A stretch of 64,000 bases of DNA from Caldimonas tepidiphila (GCF_003569765.1 NZ_QXMG01000002.1:170283-234282), one strand, 5' to 3'. Positions 25,510 to 35,428 are shown, counted from the stretch's first letter. Program-made: numbers and translations. Notes: generated from the letters alone by a model not told the origin.

Positions 25510-28500
25510 TCACCGCGCGACCGCGGCCGCGTCGAGGCTCAGCCGCACCGTCGGGCGGGCCTCCTCGTCGCCGCTCTCGCGCATTCCCGCCGCCTCGATG
25601 CGCCCGGCCGGCACGCCGGCCACCGCACCCAGGTGCTCGCGGATCGCCCGCTCGCGGCGCGCGGCGAGCTCCTGCGCCGCGCCCTCCGGCAGCGGCCACG
25701 ACGCGACGAGGCGCTCGAACAGCGTCTCGTGCGGCGAGGCACTCGCCCTCGCTTCCCGCGGCTGCAGCGCGGCCGGCACCAGCGCCGGCCGGCTCGCCGC
25801 CTCCCTGAACTCGCGCAGCGCGGCCTCGCCGGCCTGGCGGGCCAGCAGCGCCTCGAGCGCGCGCCGCGTGCGCTCGTCGCCGAAGTCGAGCGGGGCCGGA
25901 TCCTCCGCGGCGGCCAGCTCCTCGCCGAGCGCGCGCGCCAGCTCCAGCCGCACCAGCCGCTCGCGCAGCGCCGGCGCGTCGGTCGCGGGGGCCCAGGGGC
26001 CGGCGACGAGCAGCTTCAGCTGCGGCCGCTGCGCCAGCACCGTCGCGAGGCGGGCCAGCTTCTCGCGCTCCTGCGGCCGCAGCGCGTCGCTTCCGGGATC
26101 GAAGCCGATCTCGGCCATCGTCTCGTCCTCGCCGCCTGCGCCGAGCAGGCGGCCCAGCGCGCGGAAGGGCACGCTCGCGACGCGGCGCAGCACCCCGCCC
26201 GCCGCCTCGCGCACCACGCTGCCGATCGCGAAGCTCGGCTGCCCGACGTCGCCCTCCACCGGCACCGACAGCTCGATGCGCCCCTGCTCGTCGCTCAGCA
26301 GCGCCACTGCGAGGTCGAGCGGCAGGTCCAGCGCGCCCGGCGCCTCGACACGCCGGCCGAGCCGGAAGTCCGACAGGCGCAGGTCGTTGCGGCCGAGCAG
26401 CCGCGCGTCCTCGATGCGGTAGTCGAGGTCGAGCCAGAGCCTGCCCTCGGCCACCTCGCGGCCCGCGAAGGTCACCGTGTAGGGCGACAGCGGCGGCATC
26501 TCGACGTTGTCCATGCGCACGCGCAGGTCGAGCAGGTGGCGCGGCTCGAAGGGAGCGAGCCGCCCGTCCACGCGCGCCGAGCCGTAGGGCGCGATCTCGC
26601 CGGCGGCCTGCACCTGCGCCGGCCGGCTGCGGTCGTTCGACACGCCGACCACCGTGCCGCCGAAGCCGGTGACGCGGGTGGAGAAGGGCAGCACGAGGCT
26701 GAGGTCGGCGTAGTCGAGCGTGCCGTCGCGCACGCGGATGCGGTCGATGCGGATCGGCATCGGCGGGGACGATGCGTCCCCCGGCGCGGACTTCTCTGGC
26801 GTGGGGGAGGGCGGCGTGCCGGGCGCCTGCAGCAGCTGCGCGAGGTTGAGCCGGCGCTCGCGCGAGATCATCAGCCGCGCCGCCGGCTGCTGCAGCCGCA
26901 CTTCCTGCACCGCGAGCCGGCGCGGCGCCGAGTCGAAGGCGATGCCCTCGGCCTGCAGCGCCTTCCATGCGATCACGCGCTCGTGCGTGCCGGCCTCGTC
27001 GAGCCGCAGGTCCGCCACGCGCGCGGCGCCCTGCACCTGCACGCCCGGCCCGGCCTCGCCCGGCTGCAGCCGCAGCTGCGCATCGCCCGAGAGCGTGCCG
27101 GAGCGCAGCTCGAGCTGCGTGTGGCGCGCCAGCAGCGGCCGCAGCGGCCCGAGCGCGAGCGCGTCGACGACGAAGCGGAGGTCCGCGGCGGAGCCGTCGG
27201 CCGCCACCTCGCCGGAGGCCGCGAGCGTGCCGCCCTCGGCGACCTGCACGCGGCCCTGCAGCCGCCACGGGGAGCCCGCGGCGTTCGCATCGAGGCGCTC
27301 GGCCTGCGCGTCGAGGCCGAGCCCGTAGGCGAGCGGCGGTTCGAAGCCGCGGTCGCGCAGCGCCCAGCGCATGCCGTCGGCGCGCAGCCGGCCGAGCGCG
27401 ACGCTCCAGGGCGACGCAGGGGCGGCGTGCGGGGGCGCGTCCGGCGCCGAGGCCTCGCGCGCCGCGGCAGGCCGCAGCGCGTCGAGCAGGCGGATGCGGC
27501 CGTCCGGCTCGCGCGCGAGCTCGCCGCCACCGCCCTTGAGCGCCACTTCGCCGATCGACACGGACTGCCGGCCGCTGTCGAGCGCGATCGGCGCGACGCG
27601 CACCGAGTCGAGCGAGAGCAGTGGCCGCGCGGCGCCGACCTCGGCGAGCGCGAGCCGCTCGAGCGCCAGCGACAGGCCGTCGCCGCGCAGCTTCGCGCCT
27701 TCGCGCCCGACGTGCAGCGCGAGCTTCCCCTGCAGGCCGATTGCGCCGATGTCGAGCGCGAGCGGCAGCGGCCGGCTCAGGTCGGCGGCATGCAGCGCGA
27801 TCCGCTCGACACGCAGCGCGCCGATCTCGGCCCGCCAGGGGGGCGCCTCCTTGCCGGCGGGAGCCGGTCGCGAGGTCGGCGTCGCGCGGGCCGGCGCGGC
27901 GAGCTGCTGCCAGTCGGGCGTGCCGTCGGCGCCGATCGCGAGGCCGATGGCGCCGTCGCGCAGTGCGAGCTCGGGCCAGGCGAGGCGGCGCGCCGCCAGG
28001 TCCAGCCGGCCGTCGCGGGCCTCGAGCGTCGCGAGCGTCAGCAGCGGCGCGTCCCGGTCGGCGGGCGTCAGCGCGAGGCCGGCGAGCTTCAGCGTCAGCG
28101 CGTCGAGCCGCAGGCCCGGTGCCTCGTCGCTGCCGTCGTAGGCGTAGCGCGCCGACGCGGCGAGTCTGCCCTCGGGCGTCTTCAGCCGCAGCCGCTCGCG
28201 CAGCAGGGGCCAGACGGCCGCGGCCTCCAGCCCGTCGAGCCGCAGCTCGCCCGCGGAGCGCAGCGGCTGCAGCGACAGCGAGCCCTGCGCCTGCAGCGTG
28301 CCGCCGCCGGACAGCGTCGCGCTCGCGCGGTAGCGGGCCTCGGCGCCCGGGCGCGTCGCGAGCTCGTGCAGCTCGATGTGCAGCGGCTGCAGCTCGGCCG
28401 TAGCCGGCGCGGCGCCGCCGAGCTGGCGCAGGGCCACCTTGCCCTGCAGCGAGGCATGGCGCAGCAGCAGGTCGGGCAGCGGGCCGGACGGGCCGCCCGC

Positions 28501-28899
28501 GCTCGCGCGCTCGATGAGCGCATCCCAGTTCAGGCGACCGTCACCGGCCGCTTCCACATGCAGCTCCAGGCCTTCGAGCCGCAGCTCGTCGAGCGTCCAG
28601 CGCCGCTGCCACAGCCCCGACAGCGCGAGATCGACCGACAGGCGCTGCAGCGCCAGCAGCGGCTGTCCGCCGGGCTGGCGCAGCTGCAGCTCGCGGGCCT
28701 CGAGCGCGAGCCGCCACGGGTCGAAGCGCACTGGGCCGAGCGTCGCCTGCACGCCCAGCCGCTCGGCGAGACGCTGCGGCAGCTGCTGCGCGACGAGCCG
28801 CGGCACGAGTTCGTAGCCGGCGACGGCATAGAGCGCGGCGAGCAGCGCGGCGGCGGCCGGCAGCCGTCGAAGGAGGCGGGATTTCCGTGCGGAAGGCAT
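25510..28899 (-). CDS. AsmA-like DUF748 envelope protein
   Basis: 1129 residues with an N-terminal membrane anchor (LPAAAALLAALYAVAGYEL, about 13-31). A very long region of repeating beta-strands follows (LRLDGLEAAAVWPLL, LRVDNV-type strands), with the family block SRPAQVQAAGEIAPYGSARVDGRLAPFEPRHLLDLRVRMDNVEMPPLSPY near 760-810 and a C-terminal helical part with LARLATVLAQRPQLKLLVAGPWAP. DUF748 proteins belong with the AsmA/YhdP superfamily of periplasm-spanning, inner-membrane-anchored proteins linked to outer-membrane assembly or phospholipid movement. The gene is solitary and intact, and the role is inferred from the family. Confidence 0.88.
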   Translation of the reverse strand: MPSARKSRLLRRLPAAAALLAALYAVAGYELVPRLVAQQLPQRLAERLGVQATLGPVRFDPWRLALEARELQLRQPGGQPLLALQRLSVDLALSGLWQRRWTLDELRLEGLELHVEAAGDGRLNWDALIERASAGGPSGPLPDLLLRHASLQGKVALRQLGGAAPATAELQPLHIELHELATRPGAEARYRASATLSGGGTLQAQGSLSLQPLRSAGELRLDGLEAAAVWPLLRERLRLKTPEGRLAASARYAYDGSDEAPGLRLDALTLKLAGLALTPADRDAPLLTLATLEARDGRLDLAARRLAWPELALRDGAIGLAIGADGTPDWQQLAAPARATPTSRPAPAGKEAPPWRAEIGALRVERIALHAADLSRPLPLALDIGAIGLQGKLALHVGREGAKLRGDGLSLALERLALAEVGAARPLLSLDSVRVAPIALDSGRQSVSIGEVALKGGGGELAREPDGRIRLLDALRPAAAREASAPDAPPHAAPASPWSVALGRLRADGMRWALRDRGFEPPLAYGLGLDAQAERLDANAAGSPWRLQGRVQVAEGGTLAASGEVAADGSAADLRFVVDALALGPLRPLLARHTQLELRSGTLSGDAQLRLQPGEAGPGVQVQGAARVADLRLDEAGTHERVIAWKALQAEGIAFDSAPRRLAVQEVRLQQPAARLMISRERRLNLAQLLQAPGTPPSPTPEKSAPGDASSPPMPIRIDRIRVRDGTLDYADLSLVLPFSTRVTGFGGTVVGVSNDRSRPAQVQAAGEIAPYGSARVDGRLAPFEPRHLLDLRVRMDNVEMPPLSPYTVTFAGREVAEGRLWLDLDYRIEDARLLGRNDLRLSDFRLGRRVEAPGALDLPLDLAVALLSDEQGRIELSVPVEGDVGQPSFAIGSVVREAAGGVLRRVASVPFRALGRLLGAGGEDETMAEIGFDPGSDALRPQEREKLARLATVLAQRPQLKLLVAGPWAPATDAPALRERLVRLELARALGEELAAAEDPAPLDFGDERTRRALEALLARQAGEAALREFREAASRPALVPAALQPREARASASPHETLFERLVASWPLPEGAAQELAARRERAIREHLGAVAGVPAGRIEAAGMRESGDEEARPTVRLSLDAAAVAR

Positions 28900-29125
28900 G
28901 GGGGCGGGGTCGTCCGGGAAAAGGAGGGCGGCGCGGCAGGGATGCAGGCCCGCCGCACCGGCCCGAGGGCGCCGATTGTCGCCGCGGGCGGCCTTGCGGC
29001 GGGGGCGCCGGGACGAGGCTTCCGCGCACGATTACCGGGGCGACGCCCCCGCGTTGCAGCCCTGCCGTCGCGAGTCCCCCGCCGGGCACACTGCAAGCGC
29101 TTCGGCGGGCGCGTCGGCCGGGCCC

Positions 29126-29566
29126 TCAGCCCTGCCGCTCGAGCTGCCGGGCCCGCGCCAGCAGCTTGTCGAGCGCGCGGTCCAGAACCGCCCGCTCCTC
29201 GTCGTCCAGCGCCTCGAGCAGGAAGGCCTCGCGCGCCTCGGCCATCGGCTCGATCCTGCGGAACAGCGCGCGGCCGGCCGGCAGCAGCTTCAGGATGCGG
29301 TTGCGCCGGTCGGACTCGTCGGGCTCGCGCTCCAGCAGCCCGCGCGCCTCCAGGCTCGCGACCGCGCGGCTGACCTGCATCTTGTCGAGCGTGGTGTGCG
29401 CGGCGGCCTCGGTCGTCTTCATCTCCGGGTTCTCCGCCAGCGTCGCAAGGATGCGCCACTCGTCGCGGCTGAGCGCGAAGCGGTCGGCATAGACGGCGGA
29501 GATCGACTGGCTCACAGCCGAGGCCAGCACCGCCAGCCGGTAGGGGAGGAAGGTCTGCAGCTCCAT
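29126..29566 (-). CDS. MarR-family transcriptional regulator
   Basis: 146 residues with the MarR winged helix (LSRDEWRILATLAENPEMKTTEAAAHTTLDKMQVSRAVASLEARGLLEREPDESDRRNR) flanked by dimerisation helices. It is divergent from the VOC / FAD-hydroxylase genes. A perfect palindrome between them (29721-29742) is a likely operator. MarR proteins of this arrangement repress aromatic degradation genes and release on binding the phenolic substrate. The ATG at 29566 is followed directly by conserved sequence. Confidence 0.9.
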   Translation of the reverse strand: MELQTFLPYRLAVLASAVSQSISAVYADRFALSRDEWRILATLAENPEMKTTEAAAHTTLDKMQVSRAVASLEARGLLEREPDESDRRNRILKLLPAGRALFRRIEPMAEAREAFLLEALDDEERAVLDRALDKLLARARQLERQG

Positions 29567-29600
29567 CGCGTGCTCGCATGCTCGAAGGGACGGCGCCTAT

Positions 29601-29742
29601 CGTAACGAATCCGTTGCAACGGTCTGCAGGAAACGGCAAGTCGGGCCCATCCGGGGGGCTCCCCCTATGGGCCGCGGACTTGATGCAGCGCAAACGCGGC
29701 GACGTTCCCGGTTTCATCCTGATAGTAACGATGGTTACTATC
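29601..29742. promoter_or_regulatory. MarR operator region between marR and the VOC gene
   Basis: GATAGTAAC-GATG-GTTACTATC (29721-29742) is a perfect 9-bp inverted repeat with a 4-base spacer. It lies 33 bases before the VOC gene ATG, a position suited to blocking transcription of the catabolic genes. A weaker related element, GTAACGAATCCGTTGC (29602-29617), lies next to the marR start and could serve autoregulation. Confidence 0.65.
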
Positions 29743-29775
29743 CCGTTGTCGCAACCCGCTTCGAGGAGCCCTCCG

Positions 29776-30324
29776 ATGAAAGTGCAGAAGATCCATCATG
29801 TCGCCTACCGCTGCCGCGACGCGAAGGAGACCGTGGACTGGTACAGGAAGCACCTGGACATGGACCTGGTGCTCGCGATCGCCGAGGACCGCGTGCCCTC
29901 CACCAAGGCGCCGGACCCCTACATGCACCTCTTCCTCGACGCGGGCGGCGGCAACGTCCTCGCCTTCTTCGAGCTGCCGAACTCGCCCGAGATGGGGCGC
30001 GACCCGAACACGCCGGAGTGGGTGCAGCACATCGCGCTGCAGGTCGAGAGCGTCGAGGTGCTGGAGCAGACCAAGGCGAAGCTGGAATCCGAGGGTATCG
30101 AGGTGGTGGGCGTGACCGACCACGCGATCTTCAAGTCGATCTACTTCTTCGACCCGAACGGCCACCGGCTCGAGCTCGCCGCGAACACCGCCACGCCCGA
30201 CATGCTGCAGCGCCTCGACGCGGTCAAGCACGAGATGATCGAGGAGTGGTCGCGCACGAAGCGCGCGCCGCGCCAGGCCGCCTGGCTGCACGAGCGCGAG
30301 TTCGACGCAGCCGCCGCGAACTGA
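29776..30324 (+). CDS. VOC-family (glyoxalase/dioxygenase fold) protein
   Basis: 182 residues. A single vicinal-oxygen-chelate domain: IHHVAYRCRDAKETVDWYRKHLDM with metal-ligand His near residue 8, WVQHIALQVESVE, FDPNGHRLELAANT with the C-terminal Glu ligand, and a C-terminal helical extension rich in Trp/Arg. It is the first gene of a MarR-controlled set with an FAD hydroxylase 22 bases downstream. It could be an extradiol-type ring-cleavage dioxygenase or a lactoylglutathione-lyase-like enzyme. Its length is short for a two-domain dioxygenase, so the reaction is left open. Confidence 0.82.
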   Translation: MKVQKIHHVAYRCRDAKETVDWYRKHLDMDLVLAIAEDRVPSTKAPDPYMHLFLDAGGGNVLAFFELPNSPEMGRDPNTPEWVQHIALQVESVEVLEQTKAKLESEGIEVVGVTDHAIFKSIYFFDPNGHRLELAANTATPDMLQRLDAVKHEMIEEWSRTKRAPRQAAWLHEREFDAAAAN

Positions 30325-30346
30325 GGCGAACGGGAGGAGACAGCCC

Positions 30347-31975
30347 ATGTTGCAGACCTACACCTATCCCGAGTTCGCCTACCGGCCGTCGCCGGAGCAG
30401 CGCGCGGGCGTCACGAGGCGCCACTCGGTCGTCATCGTCGGCGCCGGCCCGATCGGGCTGACCGCCGCGCTTGACTGCGCCGCGCGCGGCATCCCGGTGG
30501 TCGTGCTCGACGACAACAACACCGTGAGCGTCGGCAGCCGGGCCGTGTGCTACGCGAAGCGGCCCCTGGAGATCTGGGATCGGCTCGGCGTCGGCGAGCG
30601 CATGGTTGAGAAGGGCGTGAGCTGGAAGGTGGGCCGCGTGTTCTTCAGGGACCGGCCTGTCTATGCCTTCGACCTGCTGCCCGAGGCGCATCACAAGATG
30701 CCGGCGATGATCAACCTGCAGCAGTACTACCTGGAGGAGTACCTGGTCGAGGCCTGCGATGCCAGCGAGCTGGTCGACCTGCGCTGGAAGCACCGGCTGC
30801 TGAGCCTGCAGCAGGAGGCCGACCATGCCGTGCTGACCGTCGAGACGCCCGACGGCGTGTTCCGCATGGAGGCCGACTGGGTCATCGCCTGCGACGGCGC
30901 CAACAGCGACACGCGCCGCATGGTCGGCGCGGAGTTCACCGGCCAGTTCTTCCAGGACCGCTTCCTGATCGCCGACGTGATCATGAAGGCCGACTTCCCC
31001 ACCGAGCGCTGGTTCTGGTTCGACCCGCCCTTCCACCGCGGGCAGTCGGTGCTGCTGCACCGGCAGTGCGACAAGGTGTGGCGCATCGATTTCCAACTGG
31101 GCTGGGATGCCGACCCGGTCGAGGAGAAGAAGCCCGGGAACGTCATCCCGCGCATCCAGGCGATGCTGGGCAAGGACGTGGAGTTCGAGTTGGAGTGGGT
31201 CTCGGTCTACCAGTTCGCCTGCCGGCGCATCGACCGCTTCCGCCACGGCCGCGTGATCTTCGCCGGTGATGCCGCGCACCAGGTCTCGCCCTTCGGCGCG
31301 CGCGGCGCCAACACCGGCGTGCAGGACATCGACAACCTGGCGTGGAAGCTCGCGCTCGTGCTCGACGGCAGGGCGCCCGAATCGCTGCTCGACAGCTACC
31401 ACGAGGAGCGCGCCTTCGCGGCCGAAGACAACCTGAAGAACTCCACGCGCTCGACCGACTTCATCACGCCCAAGAGCCGCTCGAGCCGCCTGTTCCGCGA
31501 CGCGGTGCTGGAGCTGTCCGAGACCGAGCCGCTGGCGCGACCGCTCGTCAACAGCGGCCGCTTGTCCACGCCCACGCCCTACATCGACTCGTCGCTGAAC
31601 ACCGCGGACGAGGCCGGTTTCGCCGGGGCGATGCGACCGGGCACCGCCTGCGCGGATGCCCCCGTCATGGTCGGCGGCAAGCCCGGCTGGCTGCTGAACC
31701 AGCTCGGCGACGGCTTCACGCTGCTGGCATTCGGCAGCAGGCCGGTGGCGAGCTCGGTGGAGTTCGGCGGCGTGCCGGCCCGCGTGCTGAGCGTGGGCCT
31801 GGACCTCGTCGACAGCGAGGGGCTGGTCGCGAAGCGCTACGACGCCGAGCCCGGCACCGTCTACCTGATCCGCCCGGACCAGCATGTGGCCGCGCGCTGG
31901 CGCGGCTTCGACGCCGCGAAGATCGAGGCGGCGCTGGCGCGCTGCCTGGGCTTCCAGACGAACAGCAAGGAGTGA
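30347..31975 (+). CDS. FAD-dependent aromatic hydroxylase (MhpA/PheA-like)
   Basis: 542 residues with the three hallmarks of class A flavin monooxygenases: the GxGxxG motif in SVVIVGAGPIGLTAALDCA (about 24-42), the DG motif in WVIACDGANSDTR, and the GD motif in VIFAGDAAHQVSPFGARGAN (about 303-322). The C-terminal thioredoxin-like domain (GFTLLAFG..., VYLIRPDQHVAARWRGFD) matches the phenol hydroxylase/MhpA branch, which adds a hydroxyl ortho to a phenolic OH using NAD(P)H and O2. It is co-transcribed with the VOC gene and a DUF2783 gene under the divergent MarR regulator. The precise phenolic substrate cannot be assigned. Confidence 0.88.
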   Translation: MLQTYTYPEFAYRPSPEQRAGVTRRHSVVIVGAGPIGLTAALDCAARGIPVVVLDDNNTVSVGSRAVCYAKRPLEIWDRLGVGERMVEKGVSWKVGRVFFRDRPVYAFDLLPEAHHKMPAMINLQQYYLEEYLVEACDASELVDLRWKHRLLSLQQEADHAVLTVETPDGVFRMEADWVIACDGANSDTRRMVGAEFTGQFFQDRFLIADVIMKADFPTERWFWFDPPFHRGQSVLLHRQCDKVWRIDFQLGWDADPVEEKKPGNVIPRIQAMLGKDVEFELEWVSVYQFACRRIDRFRHGRVIFAGDAAHQVSPFGARGANTGVQDIDNLAWKLALVLDGRAPESLLDSYHEERAFAAEDNLKNSTRSTDFITPKSRSSRLFRDAVLELSETEPLARPLVNSGRLSTPTPYIDSSLNTADEAGFAGAMRPGTACADAPVMVGGKPGWLLNQLGDGFTLLAFGSRPVASSVEFGGVPARVLSVGLDLVDSEGLVAKRYDAEPGTVYLIRPDQHVAARWRGFDAAKIEAALARCLGFQTNSKE

Positions 31976-31980
31976 GCGCG

Positions 31981-32175
31981 ATGACGCTGATCCGTCAACC
32001 CAACATCGCCGACCCCGACGGCTTCTACGAGGAGCTGATCGAGAGCCAGCGCGGCCTCGACGACGAGCAGGCGGCGCTGATGAACGCGAAGCTCGTGATC
32101 CTGCTCGCCAACCACATCGGCGACCGCGAGGTGCTCGGCGAGGCGCTGCGCACGGCGCGGCCGAAGGCCGGCTGA
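31981..32175 (+). CDS. DUF2783 small protein
   Basis: 64 residues: IADPDGFYEELIESQRGLDDEQAALMNAKLVILLANHIGDREVLGEAL. This matches DUF2783, a short helical family typically found immediately after flavin hydroxylases of this type, as it is here, five bases past the hydroxylase stop. It is probably an accessory or stabilising factor for the hydroxylase; this is inferred from gene order only. Confidence 0.8.
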   Translation: MTLIRQPNIADPDGFYEELIESQRGLDDEQAALMNAKLVILLANHIGDREVLGEALRTARPKAG

Positions 32176-32210
32176 GCCGCGCGGGCCCGGGCGGCCCCCG
32201 GGGCCGTGCC

Positions 32211-33356
32211 TCAGAACGGCCGCCCGAGCGCCCGCGAGGCCTGGGGCGAGCGGAACACGATCGGCTGCGCGGGCGGCTCCCCGGCCTCGGCCCGCGCGAC
32301 CGCCGCGTCCACCTGCGCACGCTGCGGCGACTTGGCACACACCGGGTCCGCCGCCGCCGGGTCCTGCGCGAGCATGTAGGCCTGGCAGCGGCAGCCGCCG
32401 AGGTCCTTCTCGCGCTCGTCGCAGTCGCGGCACGGCGCCTTCATCCATGCGGTGCCGCGGTAGCGCGAGAAGCCCTCGGAGCGGTGCCAGATCTCCTCGA
32501 GCGGCGTGTCGACGACGTTCGGGAAGGCCAGCCCCGGCAGCATGCGCGCGGTGTGGCAGGGCAGCGCGGTGCCGTCCGGCGTGACGGTCAGGAACACGTT
32601 GCCCCAGCCGTTCATGCACTTCTTCGGCCGCTCGGCGTGGTAGTCGGGCACGACGAAGAAGATGCGCAGCCGGTTGCCGAGCCGCTCGCGCCAGCGTCCG
32701 ATCGCGGCCTCGGCGCGCGCGATCTGCGCGCGCGTGGGCAGCAGGTGCTCGCGGTTGACCTGCGCCCACGAGTACATCTGCACGTTGGCGAACTCGAGGT
32801 AGCTCGCGCCGCATTCCAGCGCCAGCTCGACGATCGCGTCGACATGGTCGATGTTGAGCCGGTGCACGACGCAGTTCATCACCATCGGGATGCCGCGCTC
32901 GCGCACCGCCGCGGCGACGCGACGCTTGAGGTCGAAGGTGCGGGTGCTCGACAGGAAGTCGTTGACCTCGCGCGTCGAGTCCTGGAAGGAGAGCTGCACG
33001 TGGTCGAGCCCTGCCTCGCGCAGCGCGTCGAGCCGCGCGTCGGTGAGCCCCACGCCCGAGGTGATCAGGTTGGTGTAGAAGCCGAGCCAGCGCGCCTCGC
33101 CGACCAGCAGCTCCAGGTCCTCGCGCAGCAGCGGCTCGCCGCCGGAGAAGCCGCACTGCACGCTGCCGAGCGCGCGCGCCTGCCGCAGCACGCTGCGCCA
33201 CTGCGCGGTGTCGAGCTCGCGCTCGTGGTTCGCGAAGTCCACCGGGTTGTAGCAGAAGGCGCAGTGCAGCGGGCAGCGGTAGGTGAGCTCGGCGAGCAGC
33301 CACAGCGGCGGGCCGGCGTGCCCGGGGGCCGGTGCCTGCGCGGGCGGGCTCAGCAT
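32211..33356 (-). CDS. pqqE: PqqA peptide cyclase PqqE (radical SAM)
   Basis: 381 residues. The radical-SAM cluster motif is CPLHCAFC (Cys28, 32, 35), with [11 protein letters not shown] downstream. The C-terminal SPASM region carries [27 protein letters not shown]. PqqE forms the carbon-carbon bond between the Glu and Tyr side chains of PqqA, presented by PqqD, in the first step of PQQ synthesis. It starts seven bases inside the end of pqqD, so the two are translationally coupled. It is the last gene of the operon. Confidence 0.96.
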   Translation of the reverse strand: MLSPPAQAPAPGHAGPPLWLLAELTYRCPLHCAFCYNPVDFANHERELDTAQWRSVLRQARALGSVQCGFSGGEPLLREDLELLVGEARWLGFYTNLITSGVGLTDARLDALREAGLDHVQLSFQDSTREVNDFLSSTRTFDLKRRVAAAVRERGIPMVMNCVVHRLNIDHVDAIVELALECGASYLEFANVQMYSWAQVNREHLLPTRAQIARAEAAIGRWRERLGNRLRIFFVVPDYHAERPKKCMNGWGNVFLTVTPDGTALPCHTARMLPGLAFPNVVDTPLEEIWHRSEGFSRYRGTAWMKAPCRDCDEREKDLGGCRCQAYMLAQDPAAADPVCAKSPQRAQVDAAVARAEAGEPPAQPIVFRSPQASRALGRPF

Positions 33357-33652
33357 GCGAGTTCCAGCCAGCCCCGCCCGCGCGCGAAGGCGAAGAAGCC
33401 GAGCACGTCCTCGCCGAGGCCGGGCGGGTCGCCGCAGCTCGCGCGCAGGTCCTCGATGAGCGCGGCGATGTCGCGCACCCCGTCGCAGCGGCGCAGGATC
33501 TCGGCGGCGCTGTCGTTCAGGCGCACCAGGCCTTCCGGGAACAGCAGCACCCACGATTGCTGTGCCGGCTCGTACTGCAGCCGCGTGCCGTTCGCGAGCC
33601 GCGGCACCGCGGCCTCGGACAGGACCTCCTGCGCCGGCGGCGGCGCGCTCAT
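33350..33652 (-). CDS. pqqD: PqqA-binding chaperone PqqD
   Basis: 100 residues: [54 protein letters not shown], the standard PqqD winged-helix-like fold. It binds the PqqA precursor and delivers it to PqqE. It overlaps pqqC by four bases (ATGA) and pqqE by seven. The N-terminal about 15 residues are a low-complexity extension. Confidence 0.95.
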   Translation of the reverse strand: MSAPPPAQEVLSEAAVPRLANGTRLQYEPAQQSWVLLFPEGLVRLNDSAAEILRRCDGVRDIAALIEDLRASCGDPPGLGEDVLGFFAFARGRGWLELAC

Positions 33653-34422
33653 GCCGTGGCCTCGCCGTGCCGGGCGATCTCCGTGACGTCGCCGGCGCGG
33701 GCCGCGAAGCTCACGTCGCTGCAGCCGAGCATGATCGCGTCGGCCATCGACCACAGCACGTCGAGCTTGAAGCTCAGGATCTCCATCGCGCGGTCCTGCT
33801 GCTCGCGGGTGCGGAAGTGCTCGAGCGTGACCTGCAGCCCGTGCTCGACGTCGCGGCGCGCCTGCGTGAGCCGGGAGCGGAAGTAGCGCAGGCCCTCCTG
33901 ACGGATCCACGGGTAGCGCTGCGGCCACGAGTCCAGGCGCGACTGGTGGATGTGCGGCGCGAACAGTTCCGTCAGCGAGGAGCAGGCGGCCTCCTGCCAG
34001 CTCGCGCTGCGCGCGAAGTTGACGTAGGCGTCCACCGCGAAGCGCACGCCCGGCTGCACGCGGCGCTGCGACCAGATCTCCTCGCGCGACAGGCCCACCG
34101 TCTCGCCGAGCGCGACCCAGGCCTCGATGCCGCCTTCGTCGCCGTCGCGGCCGTCGTGGTCCTCGATGCGCTGGATCCAGCGGCGGCGGGCCTCGCGGTC
34201 CGGGCAGTTGGCGAGGATCGCGGCGTCCTTGCGCGGGATGTTGATCTGGTAGTAGAAGCGGTTGGCCACCCAGTCGCGGATCTGCTCGGGCGCGAGCAGC
34301 CCCTCGTGCATGCGGCGGTGGAAGGGATGGTGGATGTGGTAGCGCGCGCCCTGGGCGCGCAGCTGCCGCTCGAACTCCTCGGCCGGCCAGGCGGCGGCCT
34401 CCTGCTTTTCTTCTTCCCGCAT
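33649..34422 (-). CDS. pqqC: pyrroloquinoline-quinone synthase PqqC
   Basis: 257 residues of the helical TenA/PqqC fold: [46 protein letters not shown], with substrate-binding His/Arg residues, and [28 protein letters not shown]. It catalyses the final ring closure and eight-electron oxidation to PQQ, without a cofactor. It overlaps pqqD at the 3' end and lies 30 bases after pqqB. Confidence 0.96.
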   Translation of the reverse strand: MREEEKQEAAAWPAEEFERQLRAQGARYHIHHPFHRRMHEGLLAPEQIRDWVANRFYYQINIPRKDAAILANCPDREARRRWIQRIEDHDGRDGDEGGIEAWVALGETVGLSREEIWSQRRVQPGVRFAVDAYVNFARSASWQEAACSSLTELFAPHIHQSRLDSWPQRYPWIRQEGLRYFRSRLTQARRDVEHGLQVTLEHFRTREQQDRAMEILSFKLDVLWSMADAIMLGCSDVSFAARAGDVTEIARHGEATA

Positions 34423-34452
34423 GTCGTCTCGCTCCGGTGGATCGGGGGTGGG

Positions 34453-35361
34453 TCAGAACTCGATGCTCAGGCCGTCGTGCGCGACCTCGATGCCCTCGGC
34501 GTCGAGCCGCAGGCGTTCGTCCGAGTCCTCGTCGAGGATCGGGTTGGTGTTGTTCACGTGGATCAGGATGCGGCGCGCCCGCGGGTAGCGGCTCAGCGCC
34601 TCGATCATCCCGCCCGGGCCCGACTGCGGCAGGTGGCCGATCTCGCGGGCGCGCTTGGAGGACACGCCGAGCGCGATCATCTCGTCGTCGCTCCAGAAGG
34701 TGCCATCCACCAGGATCACGTCGGCGCGCTGCATCAGCGCATCGACCTGCGGCTCGATCTCGCCGAGGCCCGGCGCGTAGAACAGCGAGCGGCCGCTGGC
34801 GCGGCTGCTCACGAACAGGCCGATGTTGTCGCCGGGCTCGGGCGCATGGCGGTGGGGCGAGTAGGGCGGGGCGGCGCTCGACAGCGCCACCGCGCGCCAC
34901 TCCAGCCCGGGCAGCCCGTCCACCTCGAAGGGCCGGCCGTCCGGCTCGATGCAGTGCCAGCGGCTGCCGCAGTAGTGCTCGAGCACCGACAGCAGCGGAT
35001 TGCCGCTGCTCAAGTCCTCGCGCACCTGCCGCGTGGTCCACAGCGGCAGCGGCCGGCCCTCGCGCAGCATCAGCAGGCCGGTGGTGTGGTCGATCTGCGC
35101 GTCGACCAGCATCACCGCGCGGATGCCGGTGTCGCGCAGCGCGCGCGCCGGCTGCAGGAAGGGCGCGGCGCGCAGCTGGGCCAGGATGTCGGGCGAGGCG
35201 TTGACCAGCACCCAGTCGTCGCCCTCGCCGATCGCCACCGAGGACTGCGTGCGGGCGCGGGCGCGCAGCGTGCCCGCGCGCAGGCCCGAGCAGTTGCGGC
35301 AGTTGCAGTTCCACTGCGGGAATCCGCCACCCGCGGCGGAGCCGAGTACATGGAGTTTCAT
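34453..35361 (-). CDS. pqqB: PQQ biosynthesis protein PqqB (metallo-hydrolase fold)
   Basis: 302 residues of the metallo-beta-lactamase fold: [22 protein letters not shown] at the N-terminus with the conserved Cys pair, [33 protein letters not shown] and [18 protein letters not shown]. PqqB is an iron-dependent hydroxylase-like enzyme acting on the cross-linked amino-acid intermediate. It is separated from pqqA by a strong hairpin. Confidence 0.95.
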   Translation of the reverse strand: MKLHVLGSAAGGGFPQWNCNCRNCSGLRAGTLRARARTQSSVAIGEGDDWVLVNASPDILAQLRAAPFLQPARALRDTGIRAVMLVDAQIDHTTGLLMLREGRPLPLWTTRQVREDLSSGNPLLSVLEHYCGSRWHCIEPDGRPFEVDGLPGLEWRAVALSSAAPPYSPHRHAPEPGDNIGLFVSSRASGRSLFYAPGLGEIEPQVDALMQRADVILVDGTFWSDDEMIALGVSSKRAREIGHLPQSGPGGMIEALSRYPRARRILIHVNNTNPILDEDSDERLRLDAEGIEVAHDGLSIEF

Positions 35362-35382
35362 CGGGAAAACCTTGCAGATGCG

Positions 35383-35418
35383 GCACGGCCGGCGCGGCGG
35401 GGGCCGCGCCGGCCGTGC
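35383..35418 (-). terminator. 16-bp perfect hairpin between pqqA and pqqB (attenuator)
   Basis: GCACGGCCGGCGCGGC (35383-35398) pairs perfectly with GCCGCGCCGGCCGTGC (35403-35418) around GGGG. It starts 11 bases past the pqqA stop and ends 21 bases before pqqB. Stems here are known to leave a short abundant pqqA transcript while letting part of transcription through to pqqB onward. Confidence 0.75.
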
Positions 35419-35428
35419 AGCGGTGCGA

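Noticed and set aside
25633..29373. Plus-strand open frame of about 1250 codons opposite the DUF748 gene
   Set aside because: It is an antisense frame kept open by high GC and G/C-biased third positions. The product is Arg/Gln/Ala low-complexity with no domain, while the minus strand gives a coherent AsmA-like protein.
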